Below, one piece after another: positions 9,106-16,615 of a DNA stretch of 64,000 nucleotides. The stretch is taken from positions 186,001 to 250,000 of the forward strand of contig JANDJI010000002.1 of assembly GCA_024331125.1 (NCBI GenBank). The letters are read 5' to 3'. Each line of letters opens with the position of its first letter. Position 1 is the stretch's first letter. The stretch comes from Nitrospira sp. (GTDB taxonomy: Bacteria; Nitrospirota; Nitrospiria; Nitrospirales; Nitrospiraceae). The position numbers were made by a program, and so were the translations under genes. The notes under the pieces were generated by a model. It was not told the origin of the DNA. It was given only the letters and a program-made list of their open reading frames with translations, and ran no database searches.

Positions 9106-10005
9106 TCACCCGTCGTGGTCCGTTCTGACGTTCTCGGCCAACCGATGTTTTTCCAGACCGGCCAGCACCGGACGAGCCGCCGCAATCTGGTGTTCGACGG
9201 CCTGAATAAGCCAGCGCCGCGCCTCTTCGGTGTCGCGCTTGACGCCTCGCCCAAACGCGTACATCACTCCCAGCACGTACATGGCTTCTCCATTGCCGGC
9301 TTCCGCCAAACGGCGAAGGCCGGTGGAGGCTTTGCTGTACCAATTGACCGATTCCGGTGTCTGTTGCCCGTCCCGCTGGGCGTAAAATCGACCGAGGCGG
9401 TATTGGGCAAACGCATCGCCCTGTTCGGCCAACTGATGGTCGCGGGTCGCGTGCACGGTGGGAACGGGAGGGGGGACAGCGGTCGAAACCGTGGTCGGAA
9501 CGGGAGTCGTCTGGGGTGAAGCCGTGTCGGCCTGGCGACCGAGAATCGGCTTCTCCTCTTGCTTGGCCGTGGGCCGAACCGCGGCTTTGGGTTCGGAACC
9601 AGGAAGGCCGGCCGGGAGGTTCTGTTTGGTTTCTTGTTGAGCGATAGGTCGGTTGGCAGCCGGTTGCGGCGTGACGACCTTCCGAGATTCGGGCCGGTCG
9701 ATTTTCTGTGATAGTCCGTTCAAAGCGAGGTCGGTATTACGAGGAGGATCGGTTGCCGCTGCCACGCGTTGATCGGTCAACTGCTCCGGTCGGTTGCACC
9801 TTTCGTCCGAATCGGCGGAGAAACTCAGGTCAAGATTCCGGAGGCAGTCGGCGGATTGATCCGGCGAAGGGAGCCACACGTTCAGCGCGGATATGCCACC
9901 TACCATGGAGAGGGCGAGAAACGCCCATCGTGTCAACCGACGTTTGACGAGTTGTCGATCGCTGGGAGGGACGAGGACGAGTCCGGGATAGCCCTGTTTG
10001 GCCAT
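9106..10005 (-). CDS. membrane-anchored Sel1-repeat (TPR-like) protein
   Basis: About 299 residues. One membrane helix near residues 22-42 (WAFLALSMVGGISALNVWL) is followed by a long Pro/Gln/Thr-rich low-complexity spacer. At the C-terminus there are at least two Sel1-like repeats (DAFAQYRLGRFYAQRDG and GEAMYVLGVMYAFGRGV). Such proteins usually act as periplasmic scaffolds. I chose ATG 10005 with GGAG upstream; the frame extends to 10182 but that part is unlikely. No specific partner can be named. Confidence 0.75.
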   Translation of the reverse strand: MAKQGYPGLVLVPPSDRQLVKRRLTRWAFLALSMVGGISALNVWLPSPDQSADCLRNLDLSFSADSDERCNRPEQLTDQRVAAATDPPRNTDLALNGLSQKIDRPESRKVVTPQPAANRPIAQQETKQNLPAGLPGSEPKAAVRPTAKQEEKPILGRQADTASPQTTPVPTTVSTAVPPPVPTVHATRDHQLAEQGDAFAQYRLGRFYAQRDGQQTPESVNWYSKASTGLRRLAEAGNGEAMYVLGVMYAFGRGVKRDTEEARRWLIQAVEHQIAAARPVLAGLEKHRLAENVRTDHDG

Positions 10006-10245
10006 ACACGCTCCGGGAAAACTCCCGGCAGTATACCAAGACATCGGCGGCTTGTCTCGCGATTCTTCTCGAAGGACGCTGAAGCCGCGGGGAGGGGCCG
10101 AAACTGGCACACGCCGATGGAGCGGGGAGGAGTCCTGGGCCCATTGTCGGAGCTTGGTCGGCCGCCTCTTGTCCTCTTTCATCGGGAGACTCTATAAAAA
10201 TTAAAAATAAAGCGGTAGCATGCGTATTCGAACAGGGGAGGGCTC

Positions 10246-10662
10246 GTGCAATCAATCGACACCAAGTTGACCGTGGTCGCGACCGGTGGTCCGTTCCGTG
10301 AGCCGAGGGAAGAGGTTTTGTCGTATGACTACGCGATTCAACGTTCGACGTGGCCGACTCCGCACGGGGTCCGCGCCAAAGTATCCATACCGGATGAGCT
10401 TGCGGTGTTTAAACGGCGGTTGTTGGGCGAGATCACCGGTTCTCCCGGGCAACAATTGGTGATCAACAACGTGCTTTCCAAGAAAATCGCCGATTGGAAA
10501 ATCCGAGTCGCCGAGACAGAAGGGCTCTTGACGGAGCGGCGCGATGTCATGTTGGCGCCGTTTGTCGGATCGCTCGCCCACTTGTTTCCCAGGCTGGAAG
10601 AGTGGTTCGCCTTGGAACAAGCGGCCGTTCGGGAGGAAATCCGAAAACGGGCCGGGATCTGA
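10246..10662 (+). CDS. hypothetical protein, 138 aa
   Basis: A GTG start preceded by GGGGAGGG. The soluble, charged product has a helical C-terminal half (FPRLEEWFALEQAAVREEI). There is no signal peptide, no membrane segment and no metal motif. The codon pattern resembles neighbouring core genes. Family not recognised. Confidence 0.6.
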   Translation: MQSIDTKLTVVATGGPFREPREEVLSYDYAIQRSTWPTPHGVRAKVSIPDELAVFKRRLLGEITGSPGQQLVINNVLSKKIADWKIRVAETEGLLTERRDVMLAPFVGSLAHLFPRLEEWFALEQAAVREEIRKRAGI

Positions 10663-10668
10663 CGGCGG

Positions 10669-11286
10669 TCAGAAGATTCTCCGGTAGTGTTTGGAGTGCA
10701 CGCCCGACTCGTCGGCGAATCCCAGAGACCCGGTGTCCGGATTGCCGGTGTCGTTGAGATCGATTCGGTAATGGCCGCGGACGGCCTCCATCGCGACCTC
10801 GAACGGGACGGCGCCCGGATAGAGGCTGCCCGGGGCGTGGGCGCCTCGGGTCAACGTGCGGAGAGTCTCGGCTTCCGCGAACGACGAATCGGAAAAAATA
10901 TAGATGTTGGCGATCGCGTGATCACCCAGAAGGTGGCCCGGCGTGGTCGCGGGCAGTTGGTCGCCGAGGGTTCCGGCCAGTCGATCGTGCTTGAAGCGTT
11001 TTAACAGCGCGGCGATCTGGCTGTCCGTCGCTTGCGGCGGCACGACCAATCCGATCGCATTCATCTCCGGGACCGTGGAACGGACGGTAAAAATGACGGG
11101 GGCCGCGTCCGGATCCTCGATGGAAGAGACGGCGGGGCCTTCGGTGCCGGTCGCCTGTTTGTTGCGGGAGCTTGGAACGATCAGGGCGACGAACAGCCAC
11201 AATCCCGCCAACACTCCCAGCAGGACGAGCATGGGATGGAGGCCGGCCCGTTTTCCCTCTTCGTAAGGACCCTGTTGGTCACTCAT
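10669..11286 (-). CDS. hypothetical single-pass membrane protein
   Basis: 205 residues. A short basic N-terminus is followed by one hydrophobic helix at about residues 18-38 (MLVLLGVLAGLWLFVALIV). A roughly 165-residue domain outside the membrane contains IIFTVRST-like strands and IANIYIFSDSSFAEAET. The start overlaps the mazG stop by 4 bases (ATGA), so the two genes are translationally coupled. Function unknown. Confidence 0.7.
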   Translation of the reverse strand: MSDQQGPYEEGKRAGLHPMLVLLGVLAGLWLFVALIVPSSRNKQATGTEGPAVSSIEDPDAAPVIFTVRSTVPEMNAIGLVVPPQATDSQIAALLKRFKHDRLAGTLGDQLPATTPGHLLGDHAIANIYIFSDSSFAEAETLRTLTRGAHAPGSLYPGAVPFEVAMEAVRGHYRIDLNDTGNPDTGSLGFADESGVHSKHYRRIF

Positions 11287-12179
11287 CCGCGGTCGCCTTT
11301 CTCCAAAACGGTCCGTGCAGGTGGAGATGGATCAGGCCGGGAATCGGCGAGGCGCCGTTTCGCCTCTTCCCACAGGAGATCCATGTCGGCCAACGTCATT
11401 TCTGGGAGAGATCGTCCTTGTTCTGCCGCTAGGGCTTCAACCAAATGGAAGCGATCGACAAACCGATTCGTGGCCCGCCGAAGGGCCTCTTCCGGGTTCA
11501 CCTTGAGAAAACGGGCCAGATTCACGAGCGAAAACAGAATGTCTCCCAATTCCGCTTCCACCTCGGTCTGCTCGGGCGGCGGGGCGGAGGCGGAGTCTAT
11601 GTCGGCATCCCCCAAGGCCTGTTTCAATTCGCTGACTTCTTCCGCGATCTTCTCGAAAATTTGTTCGAGTCCCCCGGCATTGTGCGGCCAGTCAAATCCG
11701 ACCCGAGCCGCTCTGGCTTGGATCTGAAATGCTCGCAGGAGGGCCGGCAGGGTTTTCGGAACACCATCGAGGACGGATTGGCTGTTTCCGGCGGCCTGCC
11801 GCTCGGCCCGTTTGATCTGTTCCCATTGGCTCAGGACGTGCTCACTGCTGGTGACGGAGCCGGGCCGGCCATCTGTGGTGAACACATGGGGGTGCCGTCG
11901 GATCAGCTTTTCGGCCAGCGTCTTCAAGACATCGTCGATGGTAAAAGTGCCGGCTTCGGCGGCGATCTGGCTGTGAAACAACACTTGGAGCAGCACGTCG
12001 CCCAATTCTTCCCGCAGCTTGGCCTCGTCGCCCTGGTCGATCGTCTCCAGCACCTCATAGGTTTCTTCGAGCAGATAGGGCTTGAGCGACTCATGGGTCT
12101 GTTTGCGATCCCACGGGCACCCGTTCGGGGCGCGCAGCGCCCCCATGATGTCCGTTACCTTGTCGAAGTGTTCCGACAT
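11283..12179 (-). CDS. mazG: nucleoside triphosphate pyrophosphohydrolase MazG
   Basis: MazG hydrolyses (d)NTPs to NMP and PPi and limits misincorporation. 298 residues, slightly long. The two MazG helical domains show GCPWDRKQTHESLKPYLLEE with EELGDVLLQVLFH in the first, and EAELGDILFSLVNLARFL in the second. The acidic metal ligands (EE..E / E..D) are intact in both. It is the last core gene before the integron island, whose decayed part begins about 180 bases beyond its start. Confidence 0.94.
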   Translation of the reverse strand: MSEHFDKVTDIMGALRAPNGCPWDRKQTHESLKPYLLEETYEVLETIDQGDEAKLREELGDVLLQVLFHSQIAAEAGTFTIDDVLKTLAEKLIRRHPHVFTTDGRPGSVTSSEHVLSQWEQIKRAERQAAGNSQSVLDGVPKTLPALLRAFQIQARAARVGFDWPHNAGGLEQIFEKIAEEVSELKQALGDADIDSASAPPPEQTEVEAELGDILFSLVNLARFLKVNPEEALRRATNRFVDRFHLVEALAAEQGRSLPEMTLADMDLLWEEAKRRLADSRPDPSPPARTVLEKGDRG

Positions 12180-12360
12180 GATCCGCTTTATCCCATCCGA
12201 CGATCGATGAGGCTCGAATACACCGTCACTCTATACTGAGAGTGGCTGTCTCTTCAATGTCGGCGGCAAACGACCACGACCATAGGACTTGACAGTGGAT
12301 AGGAATCGGCCGACAAGACACGCACAAGCGTTGTTCGTGCGCTGTGCGAACAGTGGGTGT

Positions 12361-12498
12361 GTTTGCCATCCATTTACTTGAGGACCGCTATGGTATCCGG
12401 ACGATTCAGAGATCTTGGGGCACCAGAACGCCAGGACGACCATGATCCGCACGCAGGTCTTCAATTGAGGCGGGGAAAGGAGTCCGCAGCCTGGCTGA
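12361..12498 (+). pseudogene. 3'-terminal fragment of a second integron integrase gene
   Basis: These bases align closely with the last about 148 bases of the intact integrase at 16270-16417. One frame still reads FAIHLLEDRYGIRTIQ against [16 protein letters not shown] in the intact enzyme, then the frame breaks. The similarity fades about 90 bases past the old stop, still including a GGGATAGACTG block that matches GGATAGACTG in the intact downstream region. The 5' part of the gene is absent. This is a decayed duplicate, not a domain of another protein. Confidence 0.8.
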
Positions 12499-12641
12499 TC
12501 CCTTCGGGCGAAGACCTGCCCGCGCCCTGGCAGACGCGGAAAGGTGACGGCACGTCGGGATAGACTGACCAGACCTGCAGTATTTGCCAAGCTCCAGGGG
12601 GTCGAGAGCTTTGTTGCCAAGTACGGAAAACGCTTATTAGA

Positions 12642-12705
12642 GTTGGCCCTAACCAATTAAACCGGTTGGCGGGGATAGGCTGACCAATCGACTCAAGAGT
12701 TGGGA
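12642..12705. other. possible remnant of an integron recombination site
   Basis: About 145-200 bases after the remnant integrase end lie GTTGGCC (12642-12648), CCCTAAC (12647-12653) and GTTGGGA (12699-12705). Each is within one base of the 7-bp core (GTTRRRY or its complement RYYYAAC). The spacing from the old integrase end is like that in the intact copy (about 190 bases). The fold is poor, so this is only a candidate attI/attC relic. Confidence 0.3.
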
Positions 12706-12721
12706 GGCAGGAGGAAGGTCA

Positions 12722-13087
12722 ATGAATGGTCTGAATCCACTGTTTAGGTTTATGGGGGGCGCATTTGGTATATGTATCGCGCTCCTATATCTTGGTTTTG
12801 GAATTCAAACTACAATGGTCGCACCTGACAATGCGCTTGTTCTTCTCGACGAAAGCAAGAATACATACCTGGCTCCACCATGTGTTAAGGCAGAAGCAGC
12901 AGGGCTGCTGCAGCGCGTGCCCCTTTCACTGGCCCAGGAACTTAAATTTCAGCCTGACGATCAATGCAGAAATAGTGGCGGCTTTGTTCAGGAAGGACGG
13001 AGCTTGAGCGGATCTTTGCTCCAAAAGGTCGGCATTCTGGGGCCGCTGCCAAGCAGGTGGAACCCTGATGGAACATGGAACTGGTAA
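12722..13087 (+). CDS. small membrane protein, probable integron cassette ORF
   Basis: 121 residues. The N-terminal membrane helix is at about residues 11-33 (GGAFGICIALLYLGFGIQT). The outside domain has two Cys and ends in SRWNPDGTWNW. A GGAGGAAGG Shine-Dalgarno site precedes the ATG. Base composition is visibly richer in A/T than the flanking core genes, which suggests transfer. The stop codon runs straight into an attC-like segment, as in cassettes. Function unknown. Confidence 0.6.
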   Translation: MNGLNPLFRFMGGAFGICIALLYLGFGIQTTMVAPDNALVLLDESKNTYLAPPCVKAEAAGLLQRVPLSLAQELKFQPDDQCRNSGGFVQEGRSLSGSLLQKVGILGPLPSRWNPDGTWNW

Positions 13088-13181
13088 GCAAACCAAACAA
13101 CTGCGCAGAGTTCGCGCGCGTCGTGCGCCAGACTTGCAAAGAGCGATGCTCTTTGCTTGCGGCTTATGAAGAGCGTTAGGC
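13085..13181. other. degenerate attC-like site
   Basis: It starts at the stop codon of the preceding ORF and ends in a good core site GTTAGGC (13175-13181). Inside is a perfect 9-bp hairpin with a 3-base loop (13136-13156, GCAAAGAGC/GCTCTTTGC). TAAGC near the left end pairs with GCTTA near the right. The left core is not recognisable, so the site is probably damaged. Confidence 0.45.
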
Positions 13182-13200
13182 CTTTGTCGGAAACTCCATC

Positions 13201-13528
13201 GTGATTCGCATGGACAGCCAACCCGCCAAATTCCAGGCGCAGTTCGCAAACGGTGTACAGGTCTCGGTGTCCGACGCGACACCGGATAAAGGGGGTGGAA
13301 ATCTTGGCTTTCGGCCTCACGAGCTTCTTGAGGCCGCGCTGGCCAGTTTGCATGAACAGGCCCCTGCACATGTGTGCCAAGCAACAGAACATTCCGCTTT
13401 CGGGTGTATCTGTCACTGTTTCCCATATTCAGAACAGCCCCAAAGGACCAATCTGTCTGTCGGCGCCGGAGACTTGTCCTATCCATAACACACTGTCACA
13501 GCCGCTGTGCTGGCTCTACGATGGATGA
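13201..13528 (+). pseudogene. OsmC-family protein, frameshifted
   Basis: The first frame gives FRPHELLEAALAS, the OsmC/Ohr signature leading to the catalytic Cys region. After about 13350 the family sequence continues in another frame (MCAKQQNIPLSGVSVTVSH, then CPIHNTLSQ, the C-terminal Cys region). The normal LASC(M)N junction is scrambled to LASLHEQ, and the middle looks shortened. OsmC proteins reduce organic peroxides with two cysteines. This copy should be inactive. It begins 20 bases after an attC core, as a cassette gene would. Confidence 0.65.
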
Positions 13529-13532
13529 TGGA

Positions 13533-13596
13533 ATCTGACAGTGCGGTCAAACTTGACACGCGACGAAGCAGCATACCAGCCCCTGAGACGTTAGCC
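13533..13596. other. degenerate attC-like site
   Basis: It lies between the OsmC remnant and the antitoxin gene. The right core GTTAGCC (13590-13596) is good. The left boundary ATCTGAC (13533-13539) is one base from RYYYAAC. The 64-base length equals that of the better sites downstream (64-66). The internal stem is weak, so it may no longer recombine. Confidence 0.4.
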
Positions 13597-13642
13597 AAGC
13601 ATGGCCGGCGTTATGCATACTTTCAGAGGGGAGGGAAACACG

Positions 13643-13864
13643 ATGATTCGAACGGTCGAAGCCGTGATCGATGAACAGGGGAATGTGCGACTGCTAGAGC
13701 CCGTCCATCTTTCCGAAGCCCGGCGAGCACTGGTCACGATTTTGGAGGAACAGCCGGTGGCCGGGGCACCCGAAAGTGCGATGCTCAGTGAAGCGGCGCT
13801 GGCCGAGGATTGGAATCGGCCGGAAGAGGACGAAGCATGGTCACACTTTCAGCCGGTGCGGTAG
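13643..13864 (+). CDS. antitoxin of a PemK/MazF-type toxin-antitoxin pair
   Basis: 73 residues. The family-like N-terminus (MIRTVEAVIDEQGNVRLLEP) is followed by the acidic tail LSEAALAEDWNRPEEDEAW, typical of small antitoxins encoded just before PemK/MazF toxins. A GGAGGG Shine-Dalgarno site precedes ATG 13643. It overlaps the toxin frame by 28 bases. The antitoxin is intact while its toxin is nonsense-mutated. The pair sits between attC-like sites, so it was probably a cassette. Confidence 0.7.
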   Translation: MIRTVEAVIDEQGNVRLLEPVHLSEARRALVTILEEQPVAGAPESAMLSEAALAEDWNRPEEDEAWSHFQPVR

Positions 13865-14181
13865 TCTTCGTTCGCTTTCCCTTTTCCGACCTGTCGCAGA
13901 CCAAACTGCGTCCGGCTGTGGTGCTGGCTGATGCCGGACGGGGCGACTGGATTCTGTGACAGGTGACCGGTAAGCCCTACGGCGACAGCCGGGCGATCAT
14001 GCTAGAGGATACCAGCTTCTCCGCTGGATCGCTGCGAATCCTGAGCTATGCCCGTCCCGGCAAACTCTTCACCGCTAATCGAGATCTCATCGTCGCGGAG
14101 GTTGCCACACTGAAATCGCAATCGTTGAAGCAGATCGTTGATGCTGTGGTGAACCTCCTCCGTGCCGGCAACTCGTCATGA
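13837..14181 (+). pseudogene. PemK/MazF-family mRNA interferase with an in-frame TGA
   Basis: The frame reads GAVVFVRFPFSDLSQTKLRP then VVLADAGRGDWIL, TGA at 13957-13959, then QVTGKPYGDSRAI and LRILSYARPGKLFT. The family normally has Cys at the stop position (WILCQVTS.PYGD), so TGC to TGA is the simplest change. Both halves are otherwise well preserved, so the mutation is recent. A 40-residue truncated toxin should be inactive. MazF-type enzymes cut mRNA at short motifs. Confidence 0.75.
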
Positions 14182-14206
14182 TGCGGATGCATCTGAGAGA
14201 GACCAT

Positions 14207-14232
14207 GCCTAACAATGCGATGGAGGCCGACG
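14207..14232. other. left half of an attC site, cut off
   Basis: GCCTAAC (14207-14213) is a perfect RYYYAAC core followed by AATGCGATGGAGGCCGACGC, the usual look of the left arm of an attC. The expected loop and right arm are missing; instead a reversed RND gene fragment begins at 14233. It should have closed the toxin-antitoxin cassette. Confidence 0.55.
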
Positions 14233-14545
14233 CTACAAGATGACGCGGATCATCGGCGCGGCGATGCGTTTCATCATGTCGGCGCCGGTCCCCGTGGTCC
14301 ACATAATGTGGTAGCAACCCTCCCATGATGGCGGCGACCGTCATCATCTTAGGTCGCACCCGCCGCACCGCGCCTTCCATGATGGCCTCACGAAGATCGT
14401 GCACCGTGGCCATGCGCCCTTCACGTATGTGCCGTTCATACGCTTCATCGAGATAAACCAACATCACCACGCCCGTCTCCGCCGCCACACCGGCTAGCGC
14501 GATGATTCCCACCCAAACAGCCACACTGAAGGGAGCTTCACCGCT
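14233..14545 (-). pseudogene. fragment of an RND heavy-metal efflux pump gene (CusA/CzcA type)
   Basis: On the minus strand the segment SVAVWVGIIALAGVAAETG, then VMLVYLDEAYERHIREGR and EAIMEGAVRRVRPKMMTV, is unmistakably the C-terminal membrane half of a CusA/CzcA pump. A frameshift after GGLLP moves the continuation (ADMMKRIAAPMI) to another frame. Both ends are cut. It joins directly onto a half attC, marking a rearrangement breakpoint. Confidence 0.75.
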
Positions 14546-15196
14546 GACTGACTGATTGCTACGACTCCTCAATATAGCTGCGCCGATTGCGCATGATGAC
14601 ACCGACATTCTCGACCCCATGGCCGCCAAGCGCGAAATCGAACCGCTCTTCAAAGCCGCTTCGGTGACAAGGCGGGCTCAGACGGTTGGCGGCTGGAGGA
14701 GGCAAGACTGGGCTTGCTCAGAACCGGAGCCCAATGCGGCCGGGACTCATTGCCTCTTCGTGCAATGGGCGGGGCTCCAGCCGCCCAGGCCTCCTTCATC
14801 CGTTCCTTTTCTTCTCATATCGTGTGCGCCAGTGGTCAAGACCCACGCCTGATCTCACACGATAGTCCTTGGCTCGCACCTACTCCATTCAAAAGGGTGA
14901 AGAGGAAGGTAGAGCAAGGTTTTCTCGGCCATGTCGGATACACTCCAAAGAATCCCTTCTGATACAGGTGCATTCAGTCATGGTGTGACCGACGCCTCTG
15001 ACCTGGGCCATCGAGAGCACGCTCGTTCGTCATGAACGAAAGTGAGCGCCGCATCCGACCAATCGGATCACATCTCCCATTCTGGCATTCAGTTTGCCTT
15101 TCCCCGGCATAAGCGGAACCGCGCAAAAACCTGGGGCATACGCGCAGTTTCAGGCCCAGGATCGCTCCAGAGGTAAGCAGGGCACAAGAGGCAAAG
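14546..15196. other. non-coding stretch between RND fragment and integrase
   Basis: About 650 bases without a convincing gene. It holds a large interrupted hairpin (14726-14778, separate entry) and an imperfect palindrome at 15020-15048 (CGCTC...GAGCG outside, TTCGT...ACGAA inside). A short inverted repeat ATCCG/CGGAT lies at about 15053-15069. The last two lie upstream of the integrase and could be regulatory. I did not find a LexA box I would defend. Confidence 0.4.
14726..14778. repeat. interrupted inverted repeat (large hairpin)
   Basis: The outer arms GGAGCCC (14726-14732) and GGGCTCC (14772-14778) enclose an inner perfect 6-bp stem CATTGC/GCAATG with an 8-base loop (14748-14767). The shape resembles a folded recombination site or REP-like element, but it lacks GTTRRRY cores. 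There is no T-run, so it is not an intrinsic terminator. Confidence 0.4.
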
Positions 15197-16417
15197 GTGC
15201 TAATGGACCCGATTCAGATCAAGCCGGGCGAGGCGGGACGGCTCATCGTGCAGGTCCCATATGCCCCCGAACGCGTGGCGAAGATCAAGACCGTGGCCGG
15301 TCGCCGGTGGCATCAGCAAGAAAAACATTGGACGGTACCCTATACCGAGGGAGCGCTTGCCGAGCTGCTGGCCCTCTTTGCGGGAGAGCCGATCAAGGTG
15401 GATCCATCGCTTCGTCCAGCGATGGCGCTCGACCATCTGGAGCCACTGCCGGCGGCTCCAAGGCCGGAGCTGCTTGACCGGGTACGCTTGGCCATTTGCA
15501 CCCGGCATTACAGCCACAGAACCGAGAAAACCTATGTCGGCTGGATCAGACGCTTTCTGGTATTCCATCGACATCGCGATCCCTCAGCGATAAACGAGGA
15601 GGGCATCGGTCATTTCCTCAGTAGCCTCGCAAGCGACGGTCGCGTCAGCGCCTCCACACAGAACCAGGCCTTGAACGCGATTCTCTTCCTGTTCCGAGAC
15701 GTGCTCGGCAAGGAGATCGGGTACGTGAACGGCGTGGTGCGGGCCAAGAGACCGACACGATTGCCGGTGGTCCTCACGAGGGAAGAAGTCAGATTGATTC
15801 TCGCTCGTCTTCGCGGCACGGAATGGATCATGGCCATGTTGCTGTACGGCGCAGGGCTGAGGCTGATGGAATGCCTGCGCCTCAGAGTCAAGGATATCGA
15901 CTTCACCCGCAACGAGATTCGCGTGCGCGCCGGCAAAGGCGACAAAGACTGTGTCACCATGCTGCCTGGAGCCGTCAAGGAACCCCTTCGCCGTCATCTC
16001 GAACAGGTGAAACAGCAATATGAAGCGGATATCGGCAATGGCTATGACGGCGTCTCGCTCCCTCATGCGTTAGCACGGAAGTATCCAAACGCCACCAAAG
16101 AGTGGGGCTGGCAATGGGTATTCCCTGCGTCAAAGCTTTATCAGGATCGGCAATCCGGTGAGCGGAAACGGCATCACCTTCACGAATCCGTCTTACAGCG
16201 GGCGGTCAGAGAAGCCGTCCGGAGAGCCGGAATCGCCAAGCCGGCCAGTTGTCATACGTTTCGTCATTCGTTTGCCACTCACTTACTTGAGGACCGCTAC
16301 GACATTCGGACGATCCAAGAACTCCTCGGGCATCGGGACGTCAGTACGACCATGATCTATACGCATGTCCTCAATCGAGGCCGGCGCGGGGTGGACAGCC
16401 CAGCCGACCGGCTCTGA
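15197..16417 (+). CDS. intI: integron integrase (tyrosine recombinase)
   Basis: 406 residues. The core-binding domain starts near residue 100 ([20 protein letters not shown]). The catalytic domain shows R in [13 protein letters not shown] in KGDKD, HxxR in [11 protein letters not shown], and H plus the nucleophile Y in [16 protein letters not shown]. The integron-specific insert is present: [19 protein letters not shown]. An extra N-terminal domain of about 90 residues ([19 protein letters not shown]) precedes the usual start. GTG 15197 or ATG 15203 is the start, with AGG upstream. The gene points the same way as the cassettes that follow it, which is the opposite of class 1 integrons. It should catalyse attI x attC and attC x attC recombination. 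All catalytic residues are present. Confidence 0.93.
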   Translation: MLMDPIQIKPGEAGRLIVQVPYAPERVAKIKTVAGRRWHQQEKHWTVPYTEGALAELLALFAGEPIKVDPSLRPAMALDHLEPLPAAPRPELLDRVRLAICTRHYSHRTEKTYVGWIRRFLVFHRHRDPSAINEEGIGHFLSSLASDGRVSASTQNQALNAILFLFRDVLGKEIGYVNGVVRAKRPTRLPVVLTREEVRLILARLRGTEWIMAMLLYGAGLRLMECLRLRVKDIDFTRNEIRVRAGKGDKDCVTMLPGAVKEPLRRHLEQVKQQYEADIGNGYDGVSLPHALARKYPNATKEWGWQWVFPASKLYQDRQSGERKRHHLHESVLQRAVREAVRRAGIAKPASCHTFRHSFATHLLEDRYDIRTIQELLGHRDVSTTMIYTHVLNRGRRGVDSPADRL

Positions 16418-16612
16418 CCTCGGGTGAGTGACCGGGATATACTGCGGGCTGATAACCGGATAGACTGCGCGATTCGCAGTCTATCTCGGCCAGCTCCGCG
16501 AAGCGATCTCTTGATAAGTGTCGGATTTCTTTATAGACTCGCCATCCAGTGAGCTGCGTAGGCTCCCGTGCTATGCTACGCGGGTAGCCTGCAGCAGACT
16601 TAATAGTTAGGC
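16418..16612. other. attI-type insertion region of the integron
   Basis: The region ends in a perfect core site GTTAGGC (16606-16612), immediately before the first cassette ORF. It lies 3' of the integrase, as expected when integrase and cassettes share a direction. Inside is a perfect 10-bp stem with a 7-base loop (16459-16485, GATAGACTGC/GCAGTCTATC) and an imperfect inverted repeat at about 16552-16597. The first hairpin lacks a T-run, so it is not an obvious terminator. The exact attI limits need experiment. Confidence 0.6.
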
Positions 16613-16615
16613 GTC

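Noticed and set aside
12231..12656. 141-codon minus-strand ORF over the dead integrase
   Set aside because: It is antisense to the integrase fragment and carries no recognisable domain.
13957..13959. TGA as selenocysteine in the PemK/MazF toxin (Cys position)
   Set aside because: No SECIS-like hairpin directly after the codon, and the family has no selenoproteins known to me; a nonsense mutation in a decaying cassette is simpler.
14556..14852. 98-codon ORF upstream of the integrase
   Set aside because: No ribosome site, irregular composition, and it crosses the large hairpin at 14726-14778.
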